Origin: Euonymus europaeus
Lineage: Eukaryota; Streptophyta; Magnoliopsida; Celastrales; Celastraceae
Assembly (NCBI GenBank): GCA_963580455.1
Contig: OY756970.1
Location: 13,392,001-13,456,000 of the forward strand
DNA: 64,000 bases
Reading direction: 5' to 3'
Position numbers and translations under genes: made by a program. Shown here in pieces: positions 36,571 through 48,143 of this stretch. The notes under the pieces are model-generated. The model worked only from the letters and a program-made list of their open reading frames with translations. It ran no database searches and had not been told where the DNA came from. Every line of letters starts with the position of its first letter. Position 1 is the first letter of the stretch.

Positions 36571-36608
36571 GGGCATGATCAGGTTTGAGATGAATTTCTT
36601 AAAATCAT

Positions 36609-37052
36609 TTAAACCTCATCTACCCATGTATCGGGTTCATCTTCAAATTCATCCCAAAATTCTTCCATACTATCGATGGAATCATTATTTTCTAAAGCTT
36701 CTTCTTCTTCAATAAATTGATTGATAAAATCGTGAACATGATCAGTAATAAGATCAAATAAAATCTGATCACGTATTTGAGAGAAGAGTGCGATTTCAAG
36801 AATGTTTTTGCGCAAATCTTAAGGTAAGTCAAAATAATGGAAAATACGCAAACATTCTATTTTAACATTGTCAGCATTTAAGATAGGGTATGCCCAACAT
36901 TCTTCCCAATCATCCCAAGAATGAAGAACAACATTAATTTGATCTTTCTCGAGTTCAAGATAAACGTAATTGGGTTTTTTGGGACAGAAATCATTAGAAA
37001 ATATGGGAGTTGAAAATCTTGCTAAAATATATTTAAGTGAATCAGAAGCCAT
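36609..37052 (-). pseudogene. A2 ORF4 with a premature stop
   Basis: The ATG (37,050-37,052) and length match A1 ORF4. At about 36,816-36,818 a Tyr codon has become TAA, just after the FDLP motif, leaving 77 codons. The remaining 68 codons stay open to the normal acidic end. Confidence 0.85.
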
Positions 37053-37096
37053 TTTAAACTTTAAACTCGAGAGATAATTTCTAATTCACTCTGAAA

Positions 37097-37309
37097 TTAA
37101 TTGACTTGTAGGGTCAATAAATTAATAATATGTTTGTTTTCGATAATATCAGCACGATTTTGAAAAATCCAAACAGGGGGAGCCTGTTGATAAGGATGAG
37201 CAATGTGCCACCTGATAATCTGAATAGATAACCTTTTATTTTCTTGTGTAAGATCAGTTTTAAGATGGTTAAGTCTGTTTACCAGTCGTTTTAATTCAAA
37301 TGGATACAT
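37097..37309 (-). pseudogene. A2 ORF3, truncated
   Basis: It uses the ATG at 37,307-37,309, equivalent to A1. A Ser codon (TCA) has become TAA at 37,097-37,099, removing the last 12 residues relative to A1. Confidence 0.7.
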
Positions 37310-37446
37310 AACAAAGGTAAAAGAGATAACCTTAACCAGCTTACTGAGAAATTTTCCTTTGATACTGCTCACTGTTGGATAATGTATTATCGATCCTGCA
37401 AGAATTCACGTGTTAAGAAATCTGGTAAATTATTATCTTTACCTGC

Positions 37447-39606
37447 TGTGAAACCCCGACCCAAAAATTTTAGTTTTGAGTCGAAATACGGATGATCCGT
37501 GAGGTACGGAATCATAGAAAAATAGTTTTGGAGCTTGATTCGGTAAATGGGGCATAACTTTTAGTATACATGTCCGTTTCGGGCCCGTAATATATCAAAT
37601 CGAAGCTTGAACCGAGCCGAAAAATAAAAGTGAGAAAAACTGGGTTTCTGGAAAACAGGAACCGTCCGGACGGTTAAAACAGCCGTCCGGACGGTTTGTG
37701 AAGGAACTGGGGCAGATTCATTTTTAGAGAAAAATTTTGGTGCTGTGAACAGTAGACCGTCCGGACGGTCTAACGAGGCGTCCGGACGGTTAAGCCTGTG
37801 AAGTGGGCAGAGAGTGGAGGAAGAGGCAAGCGTCCGGACGGTCACTTGAGGCGTCCGGACGGTTATCGGGAAATCAGTTTTTAAGCTTAGTTTTAGGCAT
37901 TTCTGGGCATTTCCAACCTTGGGAGCCCGTCTAGAGAGAGAAAGTGAGAGAGAAGAAGAGATTGACTTGGAGATTGTGGATTGATGATCCTTGAAGCTAA
38001 GCAAGGAAGATTCAAGGTTGATTCAAGTGATTTGGTAAGTTTTTCATAGTTTTTGTAAATTCTAGGTTTTTCTAGATTTGCTAGATTCTTGAAGAGTTGA
38101 GTGCTATGCTTTAGATATATTGTTTATAGGTTGATTTTGGATGTTTATGTAGATTGGTTTGTGATTTGGAGTAGAGTTGAGCTTGGGTTGAGTTTGGAGG
38201 ATTTTGGAGAAATTTCTAGAGAGAGAAGGTGAGTAATTTCGAATTTATGGATATAATTGATGTTTATATGAGTTGTTGGTTGTTTATTGATGTGTGAATG
38301 GGTTCGGTTTCACCACATTGTTAGGTTTGGGAAATCGGAACCCTAGGAACGTAATTGTGGAATTTGTGGTAAATTGCTCGGCACGAGGTAGGGGATTTCC
38401 AACCATTCTTTCTATCGTTCGTTTTCGATATGTAAAGAGCTTTTCGATTCCTCATTGGTCGTTCCATTTGTGTTTCCGCCTTAATTGCTCCTAAGGGGAA
38501 ACGAACCCAAATTGTGATTCTTGTTGATTCTTGATGTTGCATGACCAGAGTGTGTGTGTTCTATCTCCTATGGACACGATGTGATTTCCGTTCATGCATC
38601 ATGGTAGTTATGTATATATATATATGTAGGTTGTTCATATATATATATATATATATCTATTCAGCATGTCATGACATAATGCATTAGTGTTGCATGGGGG
38701 ACCGGGTATGGACTCGGGAACCTTTAGGTTTCTTGAAAGCTACTTGGAGGGATGACGAGGTGATGAGAGTTACCACTGAGTCATGTGAACTCCAAATAGG
38801 ATAACGCACTAGGGGTAAGGTCAAGAGTGGCTTGCCTTGTGGGGTGCGGGCGTGATAGGTTCACGCAACCGGATGATCCTAGGAGTGGTTGGTTGTGGTG
38901 AGCTTGCTCCCGTGCAATATTTCATTGAGTTGCAATGATATTGTGGTTGTTATGCTCCGAAGGGGTTATCCGGGTAAATGTTGATGTGAACTTGTTGAGT
39001 ATACGTTCATGTGGTAGTTACATATTGATGCATTGCTTCCTTTTGGTTCAGCTTATATTGATGTTTACTTCATACCCTACTGAGCTTCTAGCTCACTCCT
39101 TTACTTTCTTCCTTCCACAGGAGACACTGGTACGGGTACTGGTGCTGCGGATCGGTGAGCAGGTCGTGTCATGGATGGCCCTGGATAGAATAGGGTGCTA
39201 GAGATATACTCTATGCATGTGGGTGTATGTAGTATATTTATGTTGAGAGAATATAACCATTTGGCACGGTGGTGCTTGTATGTGGATGTAGATGTTGATA
39301 TATGGTTATATTTGATGTGTTATAAATCTGTGTGTTGATTTATATGTGATGCCATCAGTTTGTGCATGCTGGTAGTGGATGGCCTGAGGCCTAGGGTCAG
39401 GATTGCATGTGGTTGAGGCCCGAGGCCTATGTTTGCTAGGTTGCTAGTGTGATGTTGTTGTTGCTGCGTTTCTGATGCAGGTGGGCGCTCTCCGATATAC
39501 GGGGAGGTGCCGCCGGATTTCCGGTTGATCCCGGATGTTCACACTAGTGATCTAGGAAGGGTGCGGAGAGAGCACCCAGTCGCGTCTCCGGAAATGGGGC
39601 GTGACA
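37447..39606 (+). mobile_element. solo Gypsy LTR inserted in viral RNase H
   Basis: A 2,160-bp block bounded by a perfect CCTGC duplication (37,442-37,446 and 39,607-39,611). It starts TGTGAAACCCCGACCC and ends CGGAAATGGGGCGTGACA. The undisturbed site is visible in A1 (TTTACCTGCAATG, about 31,525). Six copies of the palindrome CGTCCGGACG lie at 37,662-37,863. TA repeats lie at 38,616-38,656. There is no internal coding; the 147-codon minus frame over the palindromes is antisense noise. Solo LTRs come from recombination between two LTRs. Confidence 0.95.
37662..37863. repeat. array of CGTCCGGACG palindromes
   Basis: Six copies in three spaced pairs, each self-complementary over 10-12 bp, 215-416 bp from the LTR start. 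See the matching array at 53,757-53,873, which uses a different palindrome. Confidence 0.95.
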
Positions 39607-41524
39607 CCTGCAATGTGTTCAATATCAAAATCAAAAACACTAAGAATAGCTTGCCATCTAGCGAAAATCTGTTTGGAGGCTATGTTTTGCACATCTTTTT
39701 GTAAAACCTCTTTTGCAGATTTACAATCAACACGAACTAAAAACTTTTGATTTAATAAATCACCTTGAAACTTTGAAATGCATAAAACAATAGATAAAAT
39801 TTCCTTTTTAATTGTAGAATAATTTTGTTAGGTAGGATTCCATTTCTTGGAGGTAAATTGTATAATTTCCTCTTTATCATTTTTCAATTGTTTAAGAATA
39901 CCACCATAACCAATTTCAGAAGCATCCGTTTCAACAATCTTAAAAGCAGTAGGATCAGGAATACATAAACAAGGTAATGTGGGAAGATAAGCCTTGATCC
40001 TTTGGATTATAGAAGTATGAGTATCCGTCCAAGGAGGGGGATTCTTCTTTAACCTGTCATGTAAAGGTTTGCATAATTTTTGAAGGTTAGGATAAAAATC
40101 AGCAATATAATTTAAACTTCCCAAGAATCGTTGTAACTGAGTTTTATCTAATATTTTGTCTGGAAACTTGTCAACGAAATTGATGGATCGTTCAATTGGT
40201 ATAATAGTACCATGATGAATATTATGACCAAGAAATCGAATATTTTTTTGAAATAATTTAATCTTTGTTTTGGACACAACCAAACCATTGTCTTTAATGA
40301 TCTTGAGAAACTTAAAGAGATGATAAAAATGTTGTTTGATAGTATGAGAAAATATCAAAACATCATCAATGTACACAATTAAGAATTGAGAATAAGGATT
40401 AAAAATATCATTCATAATTTTCTGAAATTCAGAAGGTGCATTCTTTAAACCAAAAGGCATAACATTCCATTCGTACTGTCCAAATGGGACAGTGAATGCA
40501 GTCTTGTACCTATCTTGTTCTTGGATCTGGATTTGCCAGAAACCAGATTTCATATCAAACTTTGAAAAGATTTTAGCATCGTATAATTTAGCTAGTAAAT
40601 CTTTTTTATTAGGAATTGGATAACAAATCCATTGGAGGGCTTTGTTTAAAGGTTTATAATTGATAACAAGTCGAGGAACTCCTCGTTCAATTTCAGCATT
40701 CTTATTAACATAAAAAGCAGCACAACTCCAAGGAGACTGACTGTGTCTAATTAGTTTATTATCTAAAAGATCTTGAATTTCTTTTCTACAGTGTTCTTCT
40801 AATTCTTTGTTCATTTGTATTCCTCTGGCTTTTGTGGGAATATTAATTTCTTGGAAATCTTTTTCATAAGGTAATTGGACAACATGTTTCTTCCTATCCC
40901 AGAAGGCAGTAGGAAGGTCAGAACAGACATCTTTTTCAAAGATACTTTGGAGGGATTCTATTTTTTCTTTTGTTTCTGTTGTTGATAATTGTTGATCAAT
41001 CTGGGAGATAACAATCTTATCAGAAAGGTGTTCAATTTGTTTTTCTTTAATTTCAATGAAGCAATTTATAGAATCTTCATAAACAGAATTTTGTGCTAAA
41101 ATGTGGATATTTTTTGTGATAGGTTGTTGTATGAAAGGAAAAATAATTTTATTTCCTATAATCCTAGTATGAATCCCATGATTACTAATTTTGAATGGTT
41201 TGAGTAACTCAAGGAATGGGGTTCCTAGAATAACATACTTTGTAATGTTTTGAATACCTAAGAAACTAGTTTTGAGAGTAACATCTTTGTTTGTGATTGT
41301 AACATCAGATAATTTATAAAGAATCTTAAGTTGTTCTCCTGCGGCTGATTTGATTCCTTCCGTTGTATTTTCCCAATAAGGACGAGGAACTAAATCTGAA
41401 CGAAGACAATTTAAATCAGCTCCAGAGTCAACTAAGGCTATTGTATCAAAAGAGAATGATTTTTGGATTTCTAGTGCAATTTTGATAAACCATTTTTGGC
41501 TAGTAACTTGAGACAGTAATCTAA

Positions 41525-43003
41525 GGCAAGGTTATTCCTTATTTTCCTTTGAATCTTTTTCTTGTTTCATATTTTTGATTTCGGTTTTAAGTTTAGCAAT
41601 ATCCTGTTGAAGTGTTTTAATGCTAGGGTTTGGAGTTTTCATGGTAATCTCTGTAACAGAAGATGTATGATTATGAGGTTCTATTTTAATATTTTCGTCA
41701 TCTGATGACTCATCTGTATCGTTTAAAGTTAAGTCTATTTTCGTCATTAATTCTTGATCTAATTGTAATTTTTAATCCTTTTTCGAACACGACAGTATCG
41801 TGTCCAATGATTAGATTTATTACAATGTTTACAAGTAATTCTTTTATCCTGAGATTTATCATTGTTTTCAGAAGAAGAACCAGAGCTTTGTATAAGGTTA
41901 TTAGAAGATATTTTTACTTTATCTAAATTATGGATTGTTCAGGTTCCTAAGGATTTATTTTTCTGACAAGAGGATTGATGTAGATCAATGTGAAGAGCTT
42001 GTATTTTCTGATCAATTGCTGTTTGGAAACTAATGTCCTTCGTGGGAGGTTTAGCTTTAGTTAATGACGGACGTTCGGACTTAAGAATGGATTGGTGAGT
42101 ACCCTCATTCCAGGTCTGAACCCTGGTCGGAGCATTGATGGAGGAATCTAAAGTTTTGGAAAATTTGGAAGATTTTGAAGATTTTGAAGCTTTTGAGGCT
42201 TTTGGAGTAAAAGGATAAGATGCCCAATCAATGCTGGGGTCATCACTGTCTAACTCAAAGTATTCAAAGAATGGCAGTTGTTTTTGTATTAGTTCGAGAA
42301 AATCATAATATCGGTTTTGAATAGACTGTCTTTTCTCACCTGCATAATGACTGAGGAACCAGTCTCTTTTGGCTGTATTTTGAGAAGAATAAAAATCTTT
42401 TTGTAATGATTGTTTGTCGATAACGAAATTATCACAGATAAGAACATTTAACTCTGGGTCATTATTATCAACCATTTGAGAATAAGTTGGTGACATTGGC
42501 TCTTGGGTGGAACTGGTTTGGGATTCTGGCTGTTGAACATTATAAAATGGTTTTGGTATTGAACCAGAATGATTAACTCCACTTAAATCAGGATGATAAG
42601 AAGTGCTCGGAGTGGATGAAAATTGATTTTTTGTTTTAAAATAAGTACTTGGAGTAGAGAAGGAATTTCTAGGAAGGATTCCTGACTCTGATCTAAAGGA
42701 TGAAGTGGACGAACTACGATTGAATTTTTGTAAATCAACTGAATGTCGTCTAGAACTAAAAGTAATGGTTTCATATGACTTAAACAGTTTAATATCTCTT
42801 TCTTCAGTTTTAATCGTATAATCATTACGACTTAGGATATTAAATCTGGATTCCTTTTTATATATCTTGTTTATTTCAACTCGGGGAATATCCCAATCTT
42901 CAACGTCCCTAACTAAATCTTCAAGATTAATTTCTTCTTGATTGACGATTCTATCGTCTGATATAGTTGAAGAGGTAGAAGTTGATCTAAAAAGAGAACT
43001 CAT
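41525..43003 (-). pseudogene. A2 movement-protein remnant and zinc-knuckle region
   Basis: From ATG (43,001-43,003) a 354-codon frame begins MSSLFRSTSTSST and passes a deletion joint at about 42,766, where SYETI runs directly into TFSSRRHSVDLQKF. The deletion (about 579 bp relative to A4 corrected for its missing base) removes the movement core but keeps frame. The frame ends at TGA (about 41,939). The knuckle CKHCNKSNHWTRYC follows near 41,800-41,840 after a frameshift in a T-run (about 41,771). The last part (41,747-41,532) has a coiled-coil start (IKTLQQDIAKLKTEIKNMKQ). Confidence 0.85.
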
Positions 43004-43877
43004 GTTTGATTAATACCCTCAACTTGATGCTTTACCAAGGATATCGCGCTGGCACTTACTGGGCTGTCCGTCGCCCCTTACTGGCCCCCTTTTGTCCTTG
43101 GTTTCCACAAAGCATTAGCATGGTATGCAATCAACCATAAGTCCCTTAATATACAACCACTTGCCCCAACCTCTGATACCATAACGGGAAGGATCATGCA
43201 AGCAGGGAAGAAACTAAGCTATTCGATTCAGTTAACGAGTTGAAGCTTGTGATCTTCACAGAGCCTCACTAAACTCAATATATAAATTGGACACGACAGA
43301 CTTAATCGTCCTGAGTCTCCTTGATTATAACAAAGAAGTGGAGGAGGAAGAATAGAGATCTATAAACATAAAATTAAGTAAAGCAAGAACAAGAACATAA
43401 ATAAATTTAACAATGCTAAAGCAATTGAAATATCAAGCATTATAAAATAAATGATGAACAAAAGAACATAAAAAACTTCTGGGCTTTATAACCACAGGCG
43501 GCAGAGCCGACCGTTTGTGGCGCCGTCGAAGCAATACATAAATAAAACAATAACAGAGGTGGTAGAACCAGCCATAAGATGAACAATATATGAACAATTA
43601 AACAATAAAGGCGGTTAAACCAGCCATGGATATTATTGAATGCATTCAAAAGCTGTAAGTAAGAAACAAGATAAACTTACAGACTTTTGAATGCCTGCTT
43701 GTAGCTTACATTGAGAGGAGGGAACTCTGTAGTTCCCGTTTTTGATAAGAGAGGAAGGTTTTTAGAGAAGAGAGGTTGAGAGAATTCTAAGTTGGAACCA
43801 AAACAAAGCACCAAGTCCAAGATCCTAAGAGCAAAAAAGATTTGTAAGAGCCAAAAGATGTGTAACTAAGGCATAGG
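43004..43877 (-). promoter_or_regulatory. viral leader upstream of A2 (5' part cut off by CACTA)
   Basis: It contains uORF ATGTAA (43,706-43,711), stem-loop (43,642-43,694) with intact arms, and the primer site. Its TATA box is now 3.8 kb away at 47,722-47,729, beyond the CACTA element. Otherwise it is collinear with the other leaders. Confidence 0.8.
43170..43181 (-). other. initiator tRNA-Met primer-binding site (A2)
   Basis: The minus strand reads TGGTATCAGAGG, same context as at 35,293. Confidence 0.9.
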
Positions 43878-44669
43878 CACTACACCAAAAAGGGTCATAG
43901 ATGATAGATAAAAACTGTCATAAAGGGGGGTGCATGACAGTTTTCAATTCTATCATCTATGTCACAATCATCTTTTTATGACAGAAAAAACCTTTGTCAT
44001 GAATTCATGACAGATATTAATAATCGTAAATTTGTCACACCAAGAAATTCATTTTTTAATAAATTTGGGTAATATTTTGGCGCCAAAATTCTGTGACAGA
44101 TTTTGTGTGTGTATTTTTTTTGTCACGAGTTTTCAATTGAGTAGTTTAGTGACAGAATTTTGTGACAATTTTTTTTGCTGTCACGAGATTTTGAATTCAA
44201 TAGTTTTGTGATAGAATTATGTGACAATTTTGCCCTGTTTTTGAAATTGATTTTTCAGATTTGCAATGTGAAATTAAAATTAAATTCGACATAAAATTGA
44301 AACCAAAAACATAATATTACAACATTTTCATAAAAGAAACCCTTATTATCCATCATATTCCCATCTTAAGCAACCTCAAAAATGATACAACCAAGAAAAT
44401 TCAACAGAAAAGAGATCGTCATGTTTGAGATATGGGGAAAAAATGGCCTCTAAGATGGACAAATGGATAACATTATGTGAACATATTATTCAACAGTGAA
44501 GCTCAACATCTAGTACAACAAATCAGCCTAAATAAAATTAAAAGAAAAATGAATCCATGGATGGTGAAAAGCTAGAGGCGTGTCATTCACGAAAATGTTC
44601 AAAATGGGGGGAATCAATAACAAAATGGGAGAAATGCTCCATGGTTAAACAATTAAAGACTACTTACAG

Positions 44670-44890
44670 CTGGATTCTATTCCATCAATCCAAGAACTTG
44701 TTCTAACACATGCTCATTATACTGCTCCATCACCATCTCTGGACTCATGTTCCCAAGCCTAGCTTTGTGCAGCATTCCTTAAACAATGCAACCAGCGGCC
44801 TCCATCACTCACACATAGCAGCTCTCAAGTAAGCCCTCAAATGATACAACACCGCCAAGGAGACCAAAGCCACCAATGATGCTAAATTAT
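44670..44890 (-). pseudogene. captured C-terminal gene fragment in CACTA
   Basis: One minus frame reads SIIGGFGLLGGVVSFEGLLE, then (after a stop) VMEAAGCIV, (after another stop) GMLHKARLGNMSPEMVMEQY, and NEHVLEQVLGLME before a final stop. The non-repetitive composition and continuous frame suggest a decayed host exon. The family is not recognised. The two internal nonsense codons show that it is not functional. Confidence 0.45.
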
Positions 44891-45672
44891 TTAGAGATAC
44901 ACGACTGCTAGGCCAGAGTTAAAAACATTTTTCAGCAATGACTGTGCTTTTCTTTCTTAGCTAAAATGTGATGCAATGACTATCCAATTTTCAAAGAAAT
45001 AATCAAAAGTGAGGACACATTATAGTTGCATACCTGTGGCTTGATTTGGGATTTGGTGAGGAGAAGATGACTGCAAGCAGAAGCAGATAGAAACCAAGCA
45101 ATATAAATCTTACCACATTTATGTGTCTTTTCCTATAACTTGTTTCTATTCATTTTATAAATCAATGAAGCAATTATATACTTATGGTTATGTTTGAGAT
45201 AAATCTAATGTGGGATGATGAATTAGTATTACTTCTCAATGAACTTGAATCAAAGCTTTGTTCTTGGCAGCCTGTTTCTTCTTACAAGTGAGATTGCAGA
45301 CAAAAGAAAGCCGATAACCTACATGAACAACCATATCAAAATCTAACCACAATGAACCCAACTAAATTGGAAAGTGCACACAATGAAATACTGTAATAAT
45401 AAACTTCGTTCTATCCTTTTTGAAGACTAAGCACATTGTCATTTTTATATTGCAATCCAACTTCCCAAGCAAGGCTCCAACGATTGGACAAAGAATCAAT
45501 CATCATGATCAATAAAAATAAAAGGGGGGTGACACAGGAAATTTTCTCAATTCTTGCTACTGATTATTTTATATCGTTATTAAGATATATGAGACTCTTG
45601 GAGACTCTTGGCACCAGTGATGTGCATCATTTTAGCAAGCAGTGAACTAAGGAAGACGAAAAGTGGAACACA

Positions 45673-45674
<2 letters not shown>

Positions 45675-45706
<32 letters not shown>
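45675..45706. repeat. (GA)n microsatellite
   Basis: An uninterrupted GA run within the CACTA interior. Confidence 0.9.
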
Positions 45707-47713
45707 ACCCAGAACAGAGAGACGTGAAAGAAAGTAAGAAAATGGGAAGAGCCTCACAAGCTGTGGTCCTTATTGAGTGCTGAATGTAGGCATCTCTGCA
45801 AAGTGGAACCAAATGATCAAATTCAAAGCACATATACAACTAAAATAAGCAAAAATCCAACCACGTAAGTAGTTAGATAAAAAACAAAACTAAAAACAAA
45901 ACCATCCAAGTAAAAAGTTATGGAAAGGGCTTCAAAGAACCCCAGGAAAAATTGCCGTCTTTTTAAGATTTGTAATCCATCTACCATAAGGTTTCCTGAA
46001 TTGTTTCAGAACCTTTCTCCAGTTTTGACTCCTCTCCTTCCTTTCACTCTTTCTTGCATCCTATATTTTATAAGCTGATCATGCCAAAACAGAAGCACAC
46101 ATGCAACAGCAGTTCAATATTGGCATGGCAGCACAACTGTCAAAAATATACCTATAACATGGAGAGCAGCTCATAACCAAAACAAAACAGGAATGCCTCT
46201 TTTATCCTAGAGGAATTCTGTGATCCTCGTTGTCTAAAAAATAGTAGTTAAATTCACACATACGAGAGACGGTAAACAAAATTAGTTGTTAAATTAACAC
46301 ATAAGAGAGGGGAACAATCAAATTTCATTAGTAAAGCATAAACACCTAATAGTTCACACATAAGAGAGAAGGGAAACAAAATTAGTTGTTAAATTAAGAC
46401 ATAAGAGAAGGGGAAGAATCAAAATCCAGTATCAAAGAATAAACTACCCCAATCACTTGTGAATGGCCCTAAACTGAAAAGAAGTAACAGTTGTCAGGCT
46501 CACTGTCTCTACCAACTATAAACCGAAAGCCAACATCATAATATAGCCCAATAACCCTTGAAGAGCACTAAACTAACACAAAAGAAGGACCAATCATGGG
46601 TCAAAGAGCAAAAGAAATCTGAGAAGTACCCAAATCAGACGCGAATTCGCCCGCAACTCGAACCCATATGCACATAAGAGGAAATCGAACTGAACAGGTT
46701 GGTCCAGATATGATAGCAAGACCTAATAGTACATATTCTTTGAAAACAAAGGAGATCAAGACATAATAGCTTGGAATCGTTGAAAGCAGAGGATGAATCT
46801 CTCTAAATTTCATAGAGGCAGAAAGCCATTTGCTCAACCTAGAAGCGAAGAGGGGACTGAAAAAGCACAATGAACGGGCCCGATCTAAAGGTGATAAAAT
46901 AAAAGAGACGGTGGGGATTGGAGTGATAAAAAAGCACATCCGACGGTGTTGAACGAACCAGGAGTTGGCAATTGAACTGCCGAAGGAGAGCAAGTAGAGG
47001 GAGAGACGCCAGAACTGGGGAGGTAGGCGAGTGGTATGGGAGAAGTCTTTATAGTGAAGGAATAGGCACGACCAAGAAGACGAGTGGGGTGGTTCTGATA
47101 CGGTGTCGTTTTTGTCAACCGGGATGCCATATACGACGCGTATGTGAAGCGGGTTGGAGGCCACGGATGGCCTTAGAAGGCTTCAAATCCTAATATGTTT
47201 TAGATAATAATAATTATAATAGTTTTATATTTTAGATTTATAGTAAATATAGTAAATAGTAATAGTGAGTATAGATAGATAGATAGATTACATGAGAACG
47301 ACCGTTTTGTACATCAGTCCATATTGCCATTTTTTTCAAAAAATGTAAAATGCACCATTTTTGTTCATTTTATTTAATAAAATATTAATTAAAATTTGGA
47401 TATGAATAATAAAATTATATCAAAAAATATTTGATAGATATTATTTCTATCACAAATATATCATATTTTGTTGATACACAAAAGTTCTATCACAAATCTA
47501 TCACAAGACTATCAACTATTTATGATAGACAAAAGTTTTATCACAAATTTATCACAAAACTATCATCTATTCATGATAGATAAAAATTCCATCACAAATC
47601 TATCATGAATGCTCTGATAGATCATTTTTCTATCACAAATCTATCATTGTTTTATGATACAACTGATTTCTATCATAAATGCTCTATCATCTATTCCTAT
47701 TTTTCTTGTAGTG

Positions 47714-48143
47714 GTGGTCTCTTTTATAGATTAAGAGGCTACCTTTACAATGATTAAAATAAATGCTAAAAGTTGAATAGTGGAACTTGAATAGTGGTCA
47801 ATGTCTCCCACTTTTGAAATGATGCTCCACTTTTCATGATAAATGTTGCTTTTATGGAAAAGCAATAACCTTGTCTTCTTATCCATAATGTCTTCATGTT
47901 TCATGCTTCAACCCGAAAGGGCATAATAGTATTTTTAGCAAATACCCAGCTTTCAACGGATTTGTCATTTTCTTTACCACCGACCGTTTGAGGTGGAATA
48001 GCTAAGTCTATTAACCCAGACTCAGTTAGGTACCTTGTAGGATTTTTGAGCTTTTGAGTAAAGCTTCCAACTATCAACGGATTTGGTTATTTCTTTACCA
48101 CCAACCGTTTGAGGTGGAATAGTCAAGCCGTAACTGGGCATGA
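47714..48143 (-). promoter_or_regulatory. 3' intergenic region and promoter of B1
   Basis: After the B1 stop come two 121-bp repeats (CAACGG at 47,954 and 48,075) and TATA box CTATAAAA (47,722-47,729), only 8 bp from the CACTA end. A transcript from this TATA would now start inside CACTA. The B-type region differs from A-type copies in small ways (for example CAGCTTTCAACGG instead of CAGCTGTCAACGG). Confidence 0.8.

Larger units (their letters stand above)
35127..36608 (-). promoter_or_regulatory. viral promoter/leader between A2 and A1
   Basis: In transcription order: three 121-bp repeats, TATA box CTATAAAA (36,051-36,058), uORF ATGTAA (35,889-35,894), stem-loop (35,825-35,877, with one G.U pair), then a long leader and the tRNA-Met site (35,293-35,304), 167 nt before the A1 ATG. 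From TATA to primer site is about 750 nt, a normal leader length for the family. A 74-codon frame here begins with TTG and is not called. Confidence 0.8.
37373..41524 (-). pseudogene. A2 AP-RT-RNase H, split by a solo LTR
   Basis: AP (LVDSGADLNC about 41,420-41,450), RT (FDMKSGFWQ, YIDD about 40,362-40,373) and the first part of RNase H (TDAS) run open to 39,828, where a TAA ends the frame after KKWNPT. The remaining RNase H continues to 39,612 and resumes after the solo LTR (37,446 to about 37,390), ending with LTREFLQDR. A further TAA (Gln in A4) at about 41,532 cuts the link to the upstream part. It is otherwise very like A1. Confidence 0.9.
43878..47713. mobile_element. non-autonomous CACTA transposon with captured DNA
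   Basis: The ends are CACTACACCAAAAAGGGTC (43,878) and, inverted, CACTACAAGAAAAATAG (ending 47,713). Subterminal arrays differ: TGACAGA/TGTCAC phrases on the left (43,930-44,230), and TATCACAAATCTATCA with GATAGA on the right (47,440-47,700). It interrupts GCATAGGTGGTCTC, seen intact at 56,100. The right flank starts GTG but the left lacks TG, so the 3-bp duplication is imperfect. No transposase is encoded. The interior holds a gene fragment (44,670-44,890) and a GA run (45,675-45,706). The 187-codon minus frame at 46,601-47,164 starts with GTG and is not supported. Confidence 0.85.

Noticed and set aside
37561..38004. 147-codon minus frame in the solo LTR
   Set aside because: It reads through the palindrome array (repeating VRT/RPD phrases) antisense to the LTR. 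There is no other support.
46601..47164. 187-codon minus frame in the CACTA interior
   Set aside because: GTG start, low-complexity hydrophobic composition and no conserved motif.
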